Source: Mitsuaria sp. 7 (lineage in GTDB: Bacteria; Pseudomonadota; Gammaproteobacteria; Burkholderiales; Burkholderiaceae_C). From it: a DNA stretch of 64,000 bases. Positions 30,214 through 39,897 of the stretch are shown piece after piece; the stretch's first letter is position 1; every line of letters begins with the position of its first letter. The notes under the pieces were generated by a model that saw only the letters and a program-made list of their open reading frames with translations, was not told the origin of the DNA and searched no databases. The position numbers and the translations under genes are program-made. The stretch is taken from positions 5,080,727 through 5,144,726 of the forward strand of contig NZ_CP011514.1 in the NCBI RefSeq assembly GCF_001653795.1, written 5' to 3'.

Positions 30214-30420
30214 GTGGGCTCGCGATGGGAGCTCGTGGCTCCCGCTTTCTGGCAAAGAAGGGCGAAGTATCGTGGGCGGTCCGACACAAGTCATGGGCCC
30301 GGGTGCGTGCGCCGCACGAAACGGGGCGGGGCTTTCCCTAACGACGCCTTTACTGAGTGTCAAAGCTCACTCTGGGCGCGTGAAGGGCCCAGGATCCTCG
30401 CCGGAAAGACACGTCCGGTT

Positions 30421-31266
30421 TCAGAACTCGAGGTTGTCGATCAGGCGCGTCTGGCCGATCCGCGCAGCCGCCAGCGCCACCAGCGGTTCGCCTTCGCCCT
30501 CGCCTCCGCGCGCGGGGCCGAGGTCGTGACGACGGCGCAGCGTGAGGTAGTCCGGTGCCCAGCCCGCGTCGACCAGCGACTGCATCGCGTCGGACTCGAT
30601 GCGGTCCAGGTCGCGCTCGCCCGCCTGCCAGCGCGCGATCATCGCCTTCAGCGTGCGCGAAAGCAGCAGCGCGTCCTGCTTCTGCTGCTCGCTCAGGTAG
30701 CCGTTGCGCGAGGACAGCGCCAGGCCGTCGGCGTTGCGCTCGGTCTCGCCCGCCAGCACGCGGATGGGCATCGCCAGCTGGTCGACCATGCGGCGGATCA
30801 CCATCAGCTGCTGGTAGTCCTTCTTGCCGAAGACGGCGACGTCCGGCCGGACGATCTGGAACAGCTTCGCGACCACCGTGCAGACGCCGATGAAGAAGCC
30901 GGGCCGGAAGTGCCCTTCGAGGATGTCGGCGAGTTCCGCCGGCGGGTGCACCTTGTAGCCCTGCGGTTCGGGGTACATCTCGCGCTCGTCGGGCGCGAAG
31001 ACGAGATCGCAGGTGGCGCCCTCGAGCAGCTCGGCGTCGCGCGCGAGCGTGCGGGGATAGCGGTCGAAGTCCTCGTGCGGCGCGAACTGCAGCCGGTTGA
31101 CGAAGACGCTGGCGACGACGAGGCCGTCCGGACCGACCGCCGCGCGGGCCTGGCGCACCAGCGCCAGATGACCGTCGTGCAGGTTGCCCATGGTGGGCAC
31201 GAACGCGACCGGGCGGCCGCCCGCGAGCGCGGCGCGCAGGCCGGCGATGTCGTGGTGGATCTTCAT
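30421..31266 (-). CDS. panC: Pantothenate synthetase
   Basis: 281 residues. It condenses pantoate and beta-alanine with ATP to form pantothenate. The nucleotidyl-transferase motifs [15 protein letters not shown] (HIGH-type), [12 protein letters not shown] and LSSRNGYLS (KMSKS-type) are all present. The ATG lies 2 nt after the panB stop (TGATCATG), so panB and panC form a tight operon. The short insertion [11 protein letters not shown] near the C terminus is low-complexity and not conserved. Confidence 0.97.
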   Translation of the reverse strand: MKIHHDIAGLRAALAGGRPVAFVPTMGNLHDGHLALVRQARAAVGPDGLVVASVFVNRLQFAPHEDFDRYPRTLARDAELLEGATCDLVFAPDEREMYPEPQGYKVHPPAELADILEGHFRPGFFIGVCTVVAKLFQIVRPDVAVFGKKDYQQLMVIRRMVDQLAMPIRVLAGETERNADGLALSSRNGYLSEQQKQDALLLSRTLKAMIARWQAGERDLDRIESDAMQSLVDAGWAPDYLTLRRRHDLGPARGGEGEGEPLVALAAARIGQTRLIDNLEF

Positions 31267-31268
31267 GA

Positions 31269-32156
31269 TCAGTAAGTGTGCTCGGCGGCGGGGAAGGCGC
31301 CGGACTTCACATCGTTGACGTAGCGCGAGAAGGCGTCGCCGATCGAGCCCGCGCCCTGCAGGAAGTCGCGCACGAAGCGCGGCTTGCGGCCGCCGCCCAC
31401 GCCCAGCATGTCGTGCATCACCAGCACCTGGCCGGAGCATTCCGCGCCGGCGCCGATGCCGATCACGGGCACGCCCAGCGAGCGGGTCAGTTCGCCGGCC
31501 AGCGCCGCGGGCACCATCTCCAGCAGCAGCATCTGCGCGCCGGCATCGACCAGCTCGCGCGCGTGGGCCTTGATGCGCGCCGCGCCGGCTTCATCGCGGC
31601 CCTGCACCTTGAAGCCGCTCAGCGCGGTCACGGTCTGCGGCGTCAGCCCGAGGTGGGCGCAGACGGGGATGCCGCGCTCGGTGAGGAAACGGACCGTCTC
31701 GGTGGTCCAGCCGCCGCCTTCGAGCTTGACCATGTGCGCGCCGGCCTGCGCCAGCTGCATCGCGTTCTTCCAGGCGACCTGCGGCGACTCGTGGTACGTG
31801 CCGAAGGGCAGGTCCGCGATGACCCAGGAGACACGGCGCGCGCGCGCCACGTTGGCCGTGTGATAGACCATCGCCTCCAGCGTGACCGGCACCGTCGTCT
31901 GCAGGCCCTGCACGACGTTGCCCAGCGAATCGCCGATCAGGATCGAGTCCACGCCGGCGTCCTCCATCGCGTGCGCGAAGGTGGCGTCGTAGGCGGTCAG
32001 CATCGCGATCTTCTCGCCGGCAGCATGCATGTCGAGCAGGCGCTGCAGCGTGACGGGCTTGCGGTCGGGCGACGAGCCCGCGGGGCGCGGCACGGCGTAG
32101 AGGGACGTCGGGGAGGACGCGGGGGAGGAGCTCGGGGGGGCGGTCGGTTCGGTCAT
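31269..32156 (-). CDS. panB: Ketopantoate hydroxymethyltransferase
   Basis: 295 residues. It makes ketopantoate from 2-oxoisovalerate and methylenetetrahydrofolate, the first step of pantothenate synthesis. [35 protein letters not shown] and [19 protein letters not shown] are the family signatures. The N-terminal about 25 residues are Ser/Pro-rich and extend before the core ([10 protein letters not shown]). The 5' end faces oxyR, about 100 nt away. Confidence 0.97.
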   Translation of the reverse strand: MTEPTAPPSSSPASSPTSLYAVPRPAGSSPDRKPVTLQRLLDMHAAGEKIAMLTAYDATFAHAMEDAGVDSILIGDSLGNVVQGLQTTVPVTLEAMVYHTANVARARRVSWVIADLPFGTYHESPQVAWKNAMQLAQAGAHMVKLEGGGWTTETVRFLTERGIPVCAHLGLTPQTVTALSGFKVQGRDEAGAARIKAHARELVDAGAQMLLLEMVPAALAGELTRSLGVPVIGIGAGAECSGQVLVMHDMLGVGGGRKPRFVRDFLQGAGSIGDAFSRYVNDVKSGAFPAAEHTY

Positions 32157-32256
32157 GCGTGTCCCCTGGAGGAAGGTCCGGGGAGGGGCCGGGGGGGTGG
32201 GGCGGCAGTGTACCGGGACGGTGCCACGATGCCGCTTTCTGAGGACAATGCCGGCC

Positions 32257-33177
32257 ATGACCCTGACTGAACTGCGCTACATCGTCGCCGTCGCCCGCGA
32301 GCGCCACTTCGGCCGCGCCGCGGAAGCCTGCTTCGTCTCCCAACCGACCTTGTCGGTGGCGATCAAGAAGCTGGAGGAGGAGCTCGACGTCAAGATCTTC
32401 GAGCGCGGCGCCAACGAGGTGACGATGACGCCGCTGGGCGAGGACATCGTGCGCCAGGCCCAGTCGGTGATCGAGCAGGCCAGCGCGATCAAGGACATCG
32501 CCAAGCGGGGCAAGGACCCGCTGGACGGGCCGCTGCGGCTGGGGATCATCTACACCATCGGGCCGTACCTGCTGCCCGAGCTCGTCAAGCACTGCATCGA
32601 CCTCTATCCGCGCATGCCGCTGATGCTGCAGGAGAACTTCACCCAGAAGCTGCTGGACATGCTGCGCACCGGCGAGCTGGACTGCGCGATCATGGCCGAG
32701 CCCTTCCCCGACGCGGGTCTGGCGGTGGCACCGCTCTACGACGAGACCTTCGTCGTGGCGGTGCCGGCGGTGCATCCGCTGGCCAAGAAGCCGCGCATCA
32801 GCGCCGAGGAACTCAAGGCCGAGACCATGCTGCTGCTGGGCAACGGCCACTGCTTCCGCGATCACGTGCTGGAGGTCTGCCCGGAGTTCGCGCGCTTCTC
32901 GACGGACGCCGAAGGCATCCGCAAGAGCTTCGAGGGCAGCTCGCTGGAGACGATCAAGCACATGGTGGCGTCCGGGATGGGCGTCACGGTGGTGCCGGCG
33001 CTGAGCGTGCCGGACCATGTCCCGCCGCACCTGCGCTACGTGCCCTTCGAAGACCCCGCGCCGACGCGCCGTGTCGTGCTCGCCTGGCGCCGCACCTTCA
33101 CCCGCTACGAAGCGGTCGCGGCGCTGCGCAACGCGGTCTACGCGTGCACGCTCAAAGGCGTGACGTTGTTGTCGTGA
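32257..33177 (+). CDS. oxyR: LysR-family peroxide regulator OxyR
   Basis: 306 residues. The N-terminal winged helix ([37 protein letters not shown], interrupted here only for length) starts at residue 3. The redox pair C199 (GNGHCFRD) and C208 (LEVCPEF) is at exactly the E. coli positions, which strongly supports peroxide sensing rather than another LysR role. The catalase gene follows and dps is close by, both classical OxyR targets. The ATG at 32257 gives the standard N terminus; ATG 32248 would add three residues. It is transcribed away from panB. Confidence 0.93.
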   Translation: MTLTELRYIVAVARERHFGRAAEACFVSQPTLSVAIKKLEEELDVKIFERGANEVTMTPLGEDIVRQAQSVIEQASAIKDIAKRGKDPLDGPLRLGIIYTIGPYLLPELVKHCIDLYPRMPLMLQENFTQKLLDMLRTGELDCAIMAEPFPDAGLAVAPLYDETFVVAVPAVHPLAKKPRISAEELKAETMLLLGNGHCFRDHVLEVCPEFARFSTDAEGIRKSFEGSSLETIKHMVASGMGVTVVPALSVPDHVPPHLRYVPFEDPAPTRRVVLAWRRTFTRYEAVAALRNAVYACTLKGVTLLS

Positions 33178-33203
33178 GGTTTCGCAAGACCTGACCCTTA
33201 TCG

Positions 33204-33223
33204 AAGCCGCCTCCGGGCGGCTT
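33204..33223 (+). terminator. Terminator after oxyR
   Basis: AAGCCGCC-TCCG-GGCGGCTT followed by TAGTTTTTCT, 27 nt past the oxyR stop. The catalase gene therefore probably has its own promoter. Confidence 0.85.
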
Positions 33224-33240
33224 TAGTTTTTCTAATCGTC

Positions 33241-33290
33241 ACGTTTAAACTATCCAACTATTCATATCGATAGCAATTCTCTAAAGTCCT
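33241..33290 (+). promoter_or_regulatory. AT-rich promoter region of the catalase gene, candidate OxyR site
   Basis: This stretch is conspicuously AT-rich in a GC-rich genome. It contains CTAT (33258-33261), ATAG (33270-33273) and CTAA (33281-33284). ATAG and CTAA have the 7-nt spacing of an OxyR half pair, while CTAT and ATAG are 8 apart instead of 7. It lies about 100 nt before the catalase start codon. OxyR binding is an inference. Confidence 0.45.
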
Positions 33291-33387
33291 CCTCATGCGC
33301 CGTCGCCGTCCTCCTTCCGGGAGAGTTCAGCGCCGGTCCGGACCTCTACAAAAGCGTCCCTGTCTGAAGCATCGAGGAGTGCCCCGA

Positions 33388-34872
33388 ATGAGCGCCAAGC
33401 CCCCCCATCCCGCCCAGTGCCCGGTCATGACGACGAGCGCCGGCGCGCCCATCGCCGACAACCAGAATTCGTTGACCGCCGGCCCTCGCGGGCCCGTCCT
33501 GATGCAGGACTACCAGCTCATCGAAAAGCTGGCCCACCAGAACCGCGAACGCATTCCTGAGCGCGTCGTGCATGCCAAGGGCTGGGGCGCCTTCGGCACG
33601 CTGACCGTCACGCGGGACATCACCCGCTTCACCCGCGCGAAGCTCTTCGGCCAGGTCGGCCAGCAGACGCCCATGCTGGCGCGCTTCTCGACCGTCGCCG
33701 GCGAACAGGGCGCGGCCGACGCCGAGCGTGACGTGCGCGGCTTCTCGCTGAAGTTCTATACCGGCGAAGGCAACTGGGACCTGGTCGGCAACAACACCCC
33801 GGTGTTCTTCATCCGCGACCCGCTGAAGTTCCCCGACTTCATCCGCACGCAGAAGCGCCATCCGGTGAGCAACCTGCGCTCCGGCACCGCCGCGTGGGAC
33901 TTCTGGAGCCTCTCCCCCGAAAGCCTGCATCAGGTCACCATCCTGATGAGCGATCGCGGCATCCCCGTCAGCCCGCGCTTCATGGACGGCTTCGGCTCCC
34001 ACACCTACAGCTTCTGGAACGCCGACGGCGAGCGCTTCTGGGTGAAGTTCCACTTCAAGACCCGCCAGGGTCATCGCACGCTGACCAACGCCGAAGCCGG
34101 CGCCGTCATCGGACAGACCCGCGAGAGCTACCAGGAAGACCTCTTCGGCGCGATCGAGCAGGGTCAGTTCCCCCAGTGGACGATGTCCGTGCAGGTGATG
34201 CCTGAGCTCGACGCCGACAAGACCTCGTACAACCCCTTCGACCTGACCAAGGTCTGGCCCCATGCGGAGTACCCGCTCATCGAAGTCGGCGTGCTCGAGC
34301 TCAACCGCAACCCGGAGAACTACTTCGAGGAGATCGAGCAGGCCGCCTTCTCGCCCAGCAACATCGTCCCCGGCATCGGCTTCAGTCCCGACAAGGTCCT
34401 GCAGGCGCGCATCTTCAGCTACGCCGACGCGCACCGCTACCGCCTCGGCACGCATTACGAGGCGCTGCCGGTGAACGCACCCAAGTGCCCCGTCCATCAC
34501 TATCACAAGGATGGGGCCATGAAGTTCTTCCGCACGCCGACCGGCAATCCGAACGCGTACTACGAGCCCAACAGCTTCGGCGGCGCGACGCAGGATCCGT
34601 CGGTCGCCGAGCCGCCGCTGCGCCTGCAAGGCGACGCCGCGCGCTTCGATCACCGTGAAGGCAACGACGACTACGCCCAGCCCGGCGCCCTCTTCCGACT
34701 CCTCGGCGAGGAACAGCAACAACGCCTGGGCCGCAACATCGCGGAATCGATGCGCGGCGTGCCGGCCTTCATCATCGATCGCCAGCTGGGCCACTTCGAC
34801 AAGGCGGATGCCGACTACGGCCGCGTCGTGCGCGCCGCACTGAGCACGCTCGACATCGAGTTCACCGTCTGA
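33388..34872 (+). CDS. katA: Small-subunit monofunctional catalase
   Basis: 494 residues, clade 3 size, without the C-terminal flavodoxin-like domain of large catalases. The active-site His is in [11 protein letters not shown], the distal Asn region in [13 protein letters not shown], and the haem-ligand Tyr in [14 protein letters not shown]. It converts hydrogen peroxide to water and oxygen in the cytoplasm. GAGGAG precedes the ATG at 33388. It follows oxyR and precedes a small membrane protein and dps. Confidence 0.95.
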   Translation: MSAKPPHPAQCPVMTTSAGAPIADNQNSLTAGPRGPVLMQDYQLIEKLAHQNRERIPERVVHAKGWGAFGTLTVTRDITRFTRAKLFGQVGQQTPMLARFSTVAGEQGAADAERDVRGFSLKFYTGEGNWDLVGNNTPVFFIRDPLKFPDFIRTQKRHPVSNLRSGTAAWDFWSLSPESLHQVTILMSDRGIPVSPRFMDGFGSHTYSFWNADGERFWVKFHFKTRQGHRTLTNAEAGAVIGQTRESYQEDLFGAIEQGQFPQWTMSVQVMPELDADKTSYNPFDLTKVWPHAEYPLIEVGVLELNRNPENYFEEIEQAAFSPSNIVPGIGFSPDKVLQARIFSYADAHRYRLGTHYEALPVNAPKCPVHHYHKDGAMKFFRTPTGNPNAYYEPNSFGGATQDPSVAEPPLRLQGDAARFDHREGNDDYAQPGALFRLLGEEQQQRLGRNIAESMRGVPAFIIDRQLGHFDKADADYGRVVRAALSTLDIEFTV

Positions 34873-34905
34873 CGCCGTCGGATTTCATCTCCAAAGGAGC
34901 AAGAC

Positions 34906-35013
34906 ATGACCCCTCGTTCCGGACAACGCACACTGGGTTGGTTGCTGGTCGCCGCCGGCGCTGCGCTGAATGCACAGTCATTGATCGACTGGATGCAGCA
35001 CAGCGTCGCATGA
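34906..35013 (+). CDS. 35-residue small membrane protein
   Basis: The reading frame gives MTPRSGQRTLGW followed by a hydrophobic segment (LLVAAGAALNAQSLI) and ends DWMQHSVA. AAAGGAG lies 6 nt before the ATG, stronger than for many real genes here, and the frame begins 33 nt after katA. One short membrane helix is predicted. It is probably co-transcribed with katA and ends just before a large hairpin. No family recognised. Confidence 0.55.
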   Translation: MTPRSGQRTLGWLLVAAGAALNAQSLIDWMQHSVA

Positions 35014-35020
35014 ACGAAGG

Positions 35021-35066
35021 CCCAAGGCCCGATCCCCTCGGTCGTTCGGGGACGGGAGGCCTTGGG
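35021..35066 (+). terminator. Long hairpin after katA and the small protein
   Basis: CCCAAGGCC pairs with GGCCTTGGG, enclosing a second CCCC/GGGG stem. It is followed by GTTTCGG, so the T tract is short. It probably ends the katA transcript. Confidence 0.6.
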
Positions 35067-35225
35067 GTTTCGGCGCTTGCCGCCGGGGCCCCATGGCCTC
35101 GCGGCCTAGCGCGCCGGACGTCCAAGTAGAGCCCTGCCAGTCGCCCCACAGTCACGCCACCGATCACTGGTATCGGTTAGTCTGCGGGGCGTCTTTTTCC
35201 CTCCATACCCGTAAGGAGTCCCTCG

Positions 35226-35750
35226 ATGGCCAAGAAGAGCCCCTCCCCCGCCAAAGCCGCTTCGGCCAAGGGCGCGCCGTCCATCCAGATCGGCATCAGC
35301 GACAAGGACCGTGCCGCGATCGCGCAGGGCCTGTCCAAGCTGCTGGCCGACACCTACACGCTGTACCTGACCACGCACAACTTCCACTGGAACGTGACGG
35401 GGCCGATGTTCAACTCGCTGCATGCGATGTTCATGGCCCAGTACACCGAGCTGTGGAACGCCGTGGATCCGGTCGCGGAGCGCATCCGCTCGCTGGGCCA
35501 CAAGGCGCCGGGTTCGTACGCGCAGTTCGCGGCGCTGAGCTCGCTGCCGGACGCGCCGACCACGCCGCCCAAGGCGCTGGACATGGTCCGCATCCTGGTC
35601 GACGGTCATGAGGGCGTCGCCCGCACCGCGCGCGCGTTGTTCGACCTGGTCGACAAGGCCAGCGACGAGCCGACCGCCGACCTGCTCACCCAGCGCCTGA
35701 CGGTGCATGAGCAGACCGCGTGGATGCTGCGCTCGCTGCTGGAAGAGTGA
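35226..35750 (+). CDS. dps: Dps-type DNA-binding ferritin-like protein
   Basis: 174 residues. The N-terminal Lys/Ala-rich tail ([17 protein letters not shown]) is the DNA-binding element. The ferroxidase site is in [17 protein letters not shown] and [16 protein letters not shown]. It stores iron and shields DNA under peroxide or starvation stress, in the nucleoid. AAGGAGTCCCTCG precedes the ATG. Its TGA abuts the reversed stop of the next gene (TGATCA), leaving no intergenic space. Confidence 0.95.
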   Translation: MAKKSPSPAKAASAKGAPSIQIGISDKDRAAIAQGLSKLLADTYTLYLTTHNFHWNVTGPMFNSLHAMFMAQYTELWNAVDPVAERIRSLGHKAPGSYAQFAALSSLPDAPTTPPKALDMVRILVDGHEGVARTARALFDLVDKASDEPTADLLTQRLTVHEQTAWMLRSLLEE

Positions 35751-36704
35751 TCAGCCCACGGCCTTGATGCGCCCGGCCCGCCGGGCCTCCGACAGCATCG
35801 AGGCCAACGCGCACGACGCGAGCCGCGCCGTGCGCGAATCGGCGCGGCTGGTCAGCACGATCGGCACCTTCGCGCCGAGCACCACCCCCGCCGCGTAGGC
35901 CTGCGCCAGGAAGCTCAGGCTCTTCGCCAGCATGTTGCCGGCGTCCAGGTCGGGCACGATCAGCACGTTGGCCTTGCCCGCCACCGGCGACACGATGCCC
36001 TTGATGCGCGCGGCCTCGGGATCGATGGCGTTGTCCATCGCCAGCGGCCCGTCCAGCACCGCGCCGGTGATCTGACCGCGGTCCGCCATCTTGCACAGCG
36101 CCGCCGCATCCAGCGTCGACGGCACCTTCGGGTTCACCGTCTCCATCGCCGACAGCAGCGCCACCCGCACCTCCGGCAGATGCAGCGCATGCGCGAGGTC
36201 GATCGCGTTCTGCACGATGTCGACCTTCTCCTCCAGCGTCGGCGCGATGTTGATCGCGGCGTCCGAGATGATCAGCGGCTGCGCGTGCCCCGGCACGTCC
36301 ATCACGAAGCAGTGGCTGATGCGCCGTGAGGTCCGCAGGCCGCCCTCGCGCCGCACCACCGCGCCCATCAGCTCGTCGGTGTGCAGGCTGCCCTTCATCA
36401 GCGCGTCGACCTCGCCCTTGAGCGCCATCGCCACGCCCATCTCCGCCGCCGCATGGCTGTGCGGCACGTCGACCACCGTGTAGCGCGAAAGATCTACGCC
36501 GGCAGCGGCCGCGGCCTCCGACACCTTGCCCGCCGGACCGATCAGGATCGGCTCGATCAGGCCCAGCGCCGCCGCTTCCGTCGCCGCGAGCAGGGACACG
36601 TCATTGCACGGGTGGACGACCGCCATGCGCAGCGGCGGCAGCTCGCGCACCGCTTCGATGAGGCGGTCGTAGTGCGGATGGGCATCGGGCGTTTGTTCGG
36701 TCAT
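35751..36704 (-). CDS. Phosphate acetyl/butyryltransferase family protein
   Basis: 317 residues of the PTA/PTB fold: MAVVHPCNDVSLLAATEAAALGL, LMKGSLHTDELMGAVV, ISDAAINIAPTLEEKVDIVQNAI and the C-terminal SLSFLAQAYAAGVVLGAKVPIVLTSRAD. It would convert an acyl-CoA and phosphate to acyl-phosphate and CoA. Many relatives are fused to an enoyl-CoA hydratase domain; here it is stand-alone. It is divergent from the DUF3141 operon with acetate kinase, 50 nt away, so the two transcripts probably share a regulatory region. Confidence 0.85.
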   Translation of the reverse strand: MTEQTPDAHPHYDRLIEAVRELPPLRMAVVHPCNDVSLLAATEAAALGLIEPILIGPAGKVSEAAAAAGVDLSRYTVVDVPHSHAAAEMGVAMALKGEVDALMKGSLHTDELMGAVVRREGGLRTSRRISHCFVMDVPGHAQPLIISDAAINIAPTLEEKVDIVQNAIDLAHALHLPEVRVALLSAMETVNPKVPSTLDAAALCKMADRGQITGAVLDGPLAMDNAIDPEAARIKGIVSPVAGKANVLIVPDLDAGNMLAKSLSFLAQAYAAGVVLGAKVPIVLTSRADSRTARLASCALASMLSEARRAGRIKAVG

Positions 36705-36754
36705 TGTTCGATCACCCTGCGTCTCCCTCGGACATTGGCAACGAGCCGCGGTCG

Positions 36755-39106
36755 ATGATGCATGCTGCGGTGCAACAAATCAAGCCGAGCGGACCTCGCG
36801 AGGCGATGCTGGGAGCACTGCGAATGTCCGGAACGTCCGACTGGATCCACGACTGGCAAGCGTACGCGACCGACGCGTGGCAACGCTCGCTGCTGACGCT
36901 GGACACGATGCGCGAGCGCGGCAACGTGTTCCTCCACCATTTGAAGGCCGGCAAGCCCGCGCTGCTCAAGTTCGAACATGAACTGCTGATCGACGGCCGC
37001 GACCTGCCGCAGCCCTGCAACTATGCGCTGCTGCGCATCCTGCCGGCCGACGGCGACATCGTCGATCCCGCGCGGCGGCCCATCGTCGTCATCGATCCGC
37101 GCGCAGGCCACGGGCCCGGCATCGGCGGCTTCAAGCCGGACTCCGAGATCGGCGTCGCGCTGCGCGCCGGCCACCCGGTCTACTTCATCACCTTCGAGCC
37201 GGAACCGGTCGAGGGTCAGACCTTGCTCGACGTCGCGCGCGCCGAGGCGCAGTTCATCGAGGAGGTCGCCCGCCGCCATCCCAAGGCCCCGGGGCTGCCA
37301 GCGGTGATCGGCAACTGCCAGGCCGGCTGGGCCGTCGCGGCGCTGGCCGCCGTGCGCAGCGACCTGATGGGCCCGATCATCCTGAACGGCGCGCCGCTGT
37401 CGTACTGGGCCGGCTCGCCGGAGCAGAACCCGATGCGCTACTCGGGCGGTGCGCTCGGTGGCGCGTGGATGTCGGCGCTGTCGGCGGACCTCGGGGGCGA
37501 CCGCTTCGACGGCGCGCACCTGGTCTCCAACTTCGAGAACCTCAACCTCGCCAACAGCTGGTGGGACAAGTACTACCACCTCTACGCCAACGTCGACACC
37601 GAGCGGGAGCGCTTCCTCGACTTCGAGCGCTGGTGGGGCGGCTACTTCCGCATGACCGGCGAGGAGATCGAGGCCATCGTCGAGAACCTGTTCATCGGCA
37701 ACCGCCTGGCGCGCGGCGAAGTGGAGCTCGAAGGCTATCGGCTGGACCTGCGCAACATCGCCGCGCCGATGGTGATCTTCGCGTCCTGGGGCGACAACAT
37801 CACGCCGCCGCAGCAGGCGCTGGACTGGATCATCGACGTCTGGGGCAGCGAGAAAGCGCTGGTCAAGGCGGGCCGCACCATCGTCTACATGCTGCATCCG
37901 AAGATCGGCCACCTGGGCATCTTCGTCGGCGGCGGCGTCGCGCGGCGGGAGCACGAGCAAATCTTCGACACGCTCGAACAGATCGTCGCCCTGCCGCCCG
38001 GCCTCTACGAGATGAAGATTGACGCGCGCGATCCCGAGGCGCCGCTGGCGGCCCTGGAATCGGGCGACTACTCGGTGAGCTTCGAGACCCGCACCGTCGA
38101 CGACCTGCGCGCGCTGAATCCGGAATGCCGCCGCGACGAAGCGCTGTTCAGCACCATCGCGCAGGTGTCCGAGATGAACATGCGCCGCTATCGCCAATGG
38201 CTGCAACCGGCGGTGCGCGCGGTGGGGAGCAAGGCGCTCGGCGACTGGCTGCGATGGATGCACCCGCTGCGCCAGCAACACCTGGCCCTGTCCGACCTGC
38301 ATCCGCTGGCGCCGTGGCTCAGGCAGGCGGCCGACGGTGCACGCGCGCAGCGCCAGGCGGTCGATGCGGAGAACCCCTGGTTGAAGTGGGAACAGCTGGG
38401 CTCTCGCTCGATCAGCGAAGCGTTGGACCGGGTCGGGCATCAGCGCGACGCGACGCTCGTGCACTGGGTCGAGGCGGTCTACGGGCCGTACGGTCTGGGC
38501 GCGCTGCTGCCGCCGCGCGATTCGGACATCGCCTCCGGCACCGCGCACGCGGCCGCCGACGAACGCGAAGGTCGTCGCATGGCGCTGGAACAGGTCGAGC
38601 AAGGCGGCTTCGCCGACGCGGTCTGCCGCATCCTGCTCGCAGGACTCGCACATCGCGGCGTCGTGCAGCGGCGCGGGCTGGTGCTGGGCCAGCTGCTGGC
38701 CGACTCCCACCGCCGCATGGCCGAGGACGCCGAAGGCGCCGTCGCCGCCGACGCGGTGCCCGGCGAGGACTGGGCGACGCTGCTGCACAGGCAGGCGCTG
38801 ATCGTGACCTTCGCGCCGGACGAGGCGATGGCCGCACTGCCGACGCTGCTGCCCACGCTCGAAGACCGCGAACAGGCGCTGGCGCTCGCGAGCGCCGTGC
38901 TGATGGCCGAATCCGAGCTCGCCGATCCGCACTCGCCGGCGGCGCGCTACGTCCACGAACTGCTGCACGTCGACCCGGTGCGCGTCGCCGACATGGCGCT
39001 CGCGCTGTCGACGTCCGGCACGGCGTCGACAGCGACCACGGCGACGGTCTCGATCGCCGCCTCGCCCACCCCCAGGCCCGCGCGCCGCCGCAAGGCGGTG
39101 GCATGA
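36755..39106 (+). CDS. DUF3141 protein, PhaC-like alpha/beta hydrolase
   Basis: 783 residues. The central domain resembles poly(3-hydroxyalkanoate) synthase: PIVVIDPRAGHGPGIGGFKP, then a nucleophile elbow G-N-C-Q-A-G with Cys, and SWGDNITPP / HPKIGHLGIFVG for the Asp and His. The C-terminal about 250 residues are helical. The function is not established; the Cys nucleophile suggests acyl transfer. ATGATG at 36755 is the most likely start because it lies after the divergent gene's start. Its stop overlaps the next ATG (ATGA). Confidence 0.85.
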   Translation: MMHAAVQQIKPSGPREAMLGALRMSGTSDWIHDWQAYATDAWQRSLLTLDTMRERGNVFLHHLKAGKPALLKFEHELLIDGRDLPQPCNYALLRILPADGDIVDPARRPIVVIDPRAGHGPGIGGFKPDSEIGVALRAGHPVYFITFEPEPVEGQTLLDVARAEAQFIEEVARRHPKAPGLPAVIGNCQAGWAVAALAAVRSDLMGPIILNGAPLSYWAGSPEQNPMRYSGGALGGAWMSALSADLGGDRFDGAHLVSNFENLNLANSWWDKYYHLYANVDTERERFLDFERWWGGYFRMTGEEIEAIVENLFIGNRLARGEVELEGYRLDLRNIAAPMVIFASWGDNITPPQQALDWIIDVWGSEKALVKAGRTIVYMLHPKIGHLGIFVGGGVARREHEQIFDTLEQIVALPPGLYEMKIDARDPEAPLAALESGDYSVSFETRTVDDLRALNPECRRDEALFSTIAQVSEMNMRRYRQWLQPAVRAVGSKALGDWLRWMHPLRQQHLALSDLHPLAPWLRQAADGARAQRQAVDAENPWLKWEQLGSRSISEALDRVGHQRDATLVHWVEAVYGPYGLGALLPPRDSDIASGTAHAAADEREGRRMALEQVEQGGFADAVCRILLAGLAHRGVVQRRGLVLGQLLADSHRRMAEDAEGAVAADAVPGEDWATLLHRQALIVTFAPDEAMAALPTLLPTLEDREQALALASAVLMAESELADPHSPAARYVHELLHVDPVRVADMALALSTSGTASTATTATVSIAASPTPRPARRRKAVA

Positions 39107-39894
39107 ACTCCGCCGCCGTGCAGTTCGGCCGGCTGCTGGCCGGGCGCAAGGTGCTGATCACCGGCATCGCCAACGACCAGTCCATCGCCTACGGCTGCGC
39201 CCGGGCCTTCCGCGCGATGGGCGCGGACCTGGCGCTGACCTACCTCAACGACAAGGCGCTGCCGCACGTGAAGCCGCTCGCCGACGACCTGGGCGCCGAG
39301 CTCCTCCTGCCGCTGGACCTGCGCGATCCCGAGTCGCTCGACGCCGTGTTCGCGACCGTGTCCGAACGCTGGGGCGTACTGCATGCGGCGCTGCATTCGA
39401 TCGCCTTCGCGCCGAAGGACGATCTGCACGGTCGGCTGATCGACAGCAGCGCCGCCGGTTTCGCGATGGCGATGGACATCTCGTGCCACAGCTTCATCCG
39501 CATGGCGCGACTCGCGGAGCCGCTGATGCGCGGCGCCGGCGGCACGCTGTTCACGATGAGTTTCCAGGGTGCGAGCAAGGTCGTCGAGCACTACAACCTG
39601 ATGGGCCCGGTGAAGGCCGCGCTGGAGGCCTCGGTGCGCTACCTGGCGCATGAACTGGGTCCGTCCGGCATCCGGGTGCACGCGATCTCGCCGGGGCCGA
39701 TCGCGACGCGCGCGGCCTCGGGCCTGGAGGAATTCGACCAGCTGCTCGCGGACGCCGCCGCCCGCGCGCCGGCGCACGCGCTGGCGACCATCGACGACGT
39801 CGGCTACGCGACCGCGATGCTCGCGGGCGACCACGCGCGGCTCATCACCGGCTCGACCTTGTACGTCGACGGCGGCTATCACATCATGGGGTGA
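39103..39894 (+). CDS. FabI-like enoyl-ACP reductase (SDR family)
   Basis: 263 residues. FabI features are the ITGIANDQSIAYGCA cofactor loop, SIAFAPKDDLHGR, the HYNLMGPVKAALEASVRYLAHELG catalytic Tyr-x6-Lys (shown in two parts in the sequence), and SPGPIATRAASG. Where E. coli FabI has Tyr in LSYLGA, this protein has Phe (MSFQGA). It may be a specialised paralogue for the operon rather than the housekeeping enzyme. It overlaps the DUF3141 gene by 4 nt and precedes the kinase gene by 3 nt. Confidence 0.85.
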   Translation: MNSAAVQFGRLLAGRKVLITGIANDQSIAYGCARAFRAMGADLALTYLNDKALPHVKPLADDLGAELLLPLDLRDPESLDAVFATVSERWGVLHAALHSIAFAPKDDLHGRLIDSSAAGFAMAMDISCHSFIRMARLAEPLMRGAGGTLFTMSFQGASKVVEHYNLMGPVKAALEASVRYLAHELGPSGIRVHAISPGPIATRAASGLEEFDQLLADAAARAPAHALATIDDVGYATAMLAGDHARLITGSTLYVDGGYHIMG

Positions 39895-39897
39895 GCA

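Noticed and set aside
28258..31275. Long + strand frame of about 1000 codons across recG, the PPIase and panC
   Set aside because: It crosses three well-supported genes and has only Arg/Ala/His-rich composition.
33268..33284. Exact OxyR consensus (four ATAG/CTAT elements at 7-bp spacing)
   Set aside because: Only one pair has the right spacing and one element reads CTAA, so only a candidate regulatory region is reported.
36701..38968. 755-codon minus-strand frame opposite the DUF3141 gene
   Set aside because: Arg/His/Gln-rich antisense composition, no domain. The + strand frame has an alpha/beta hydrolase core.
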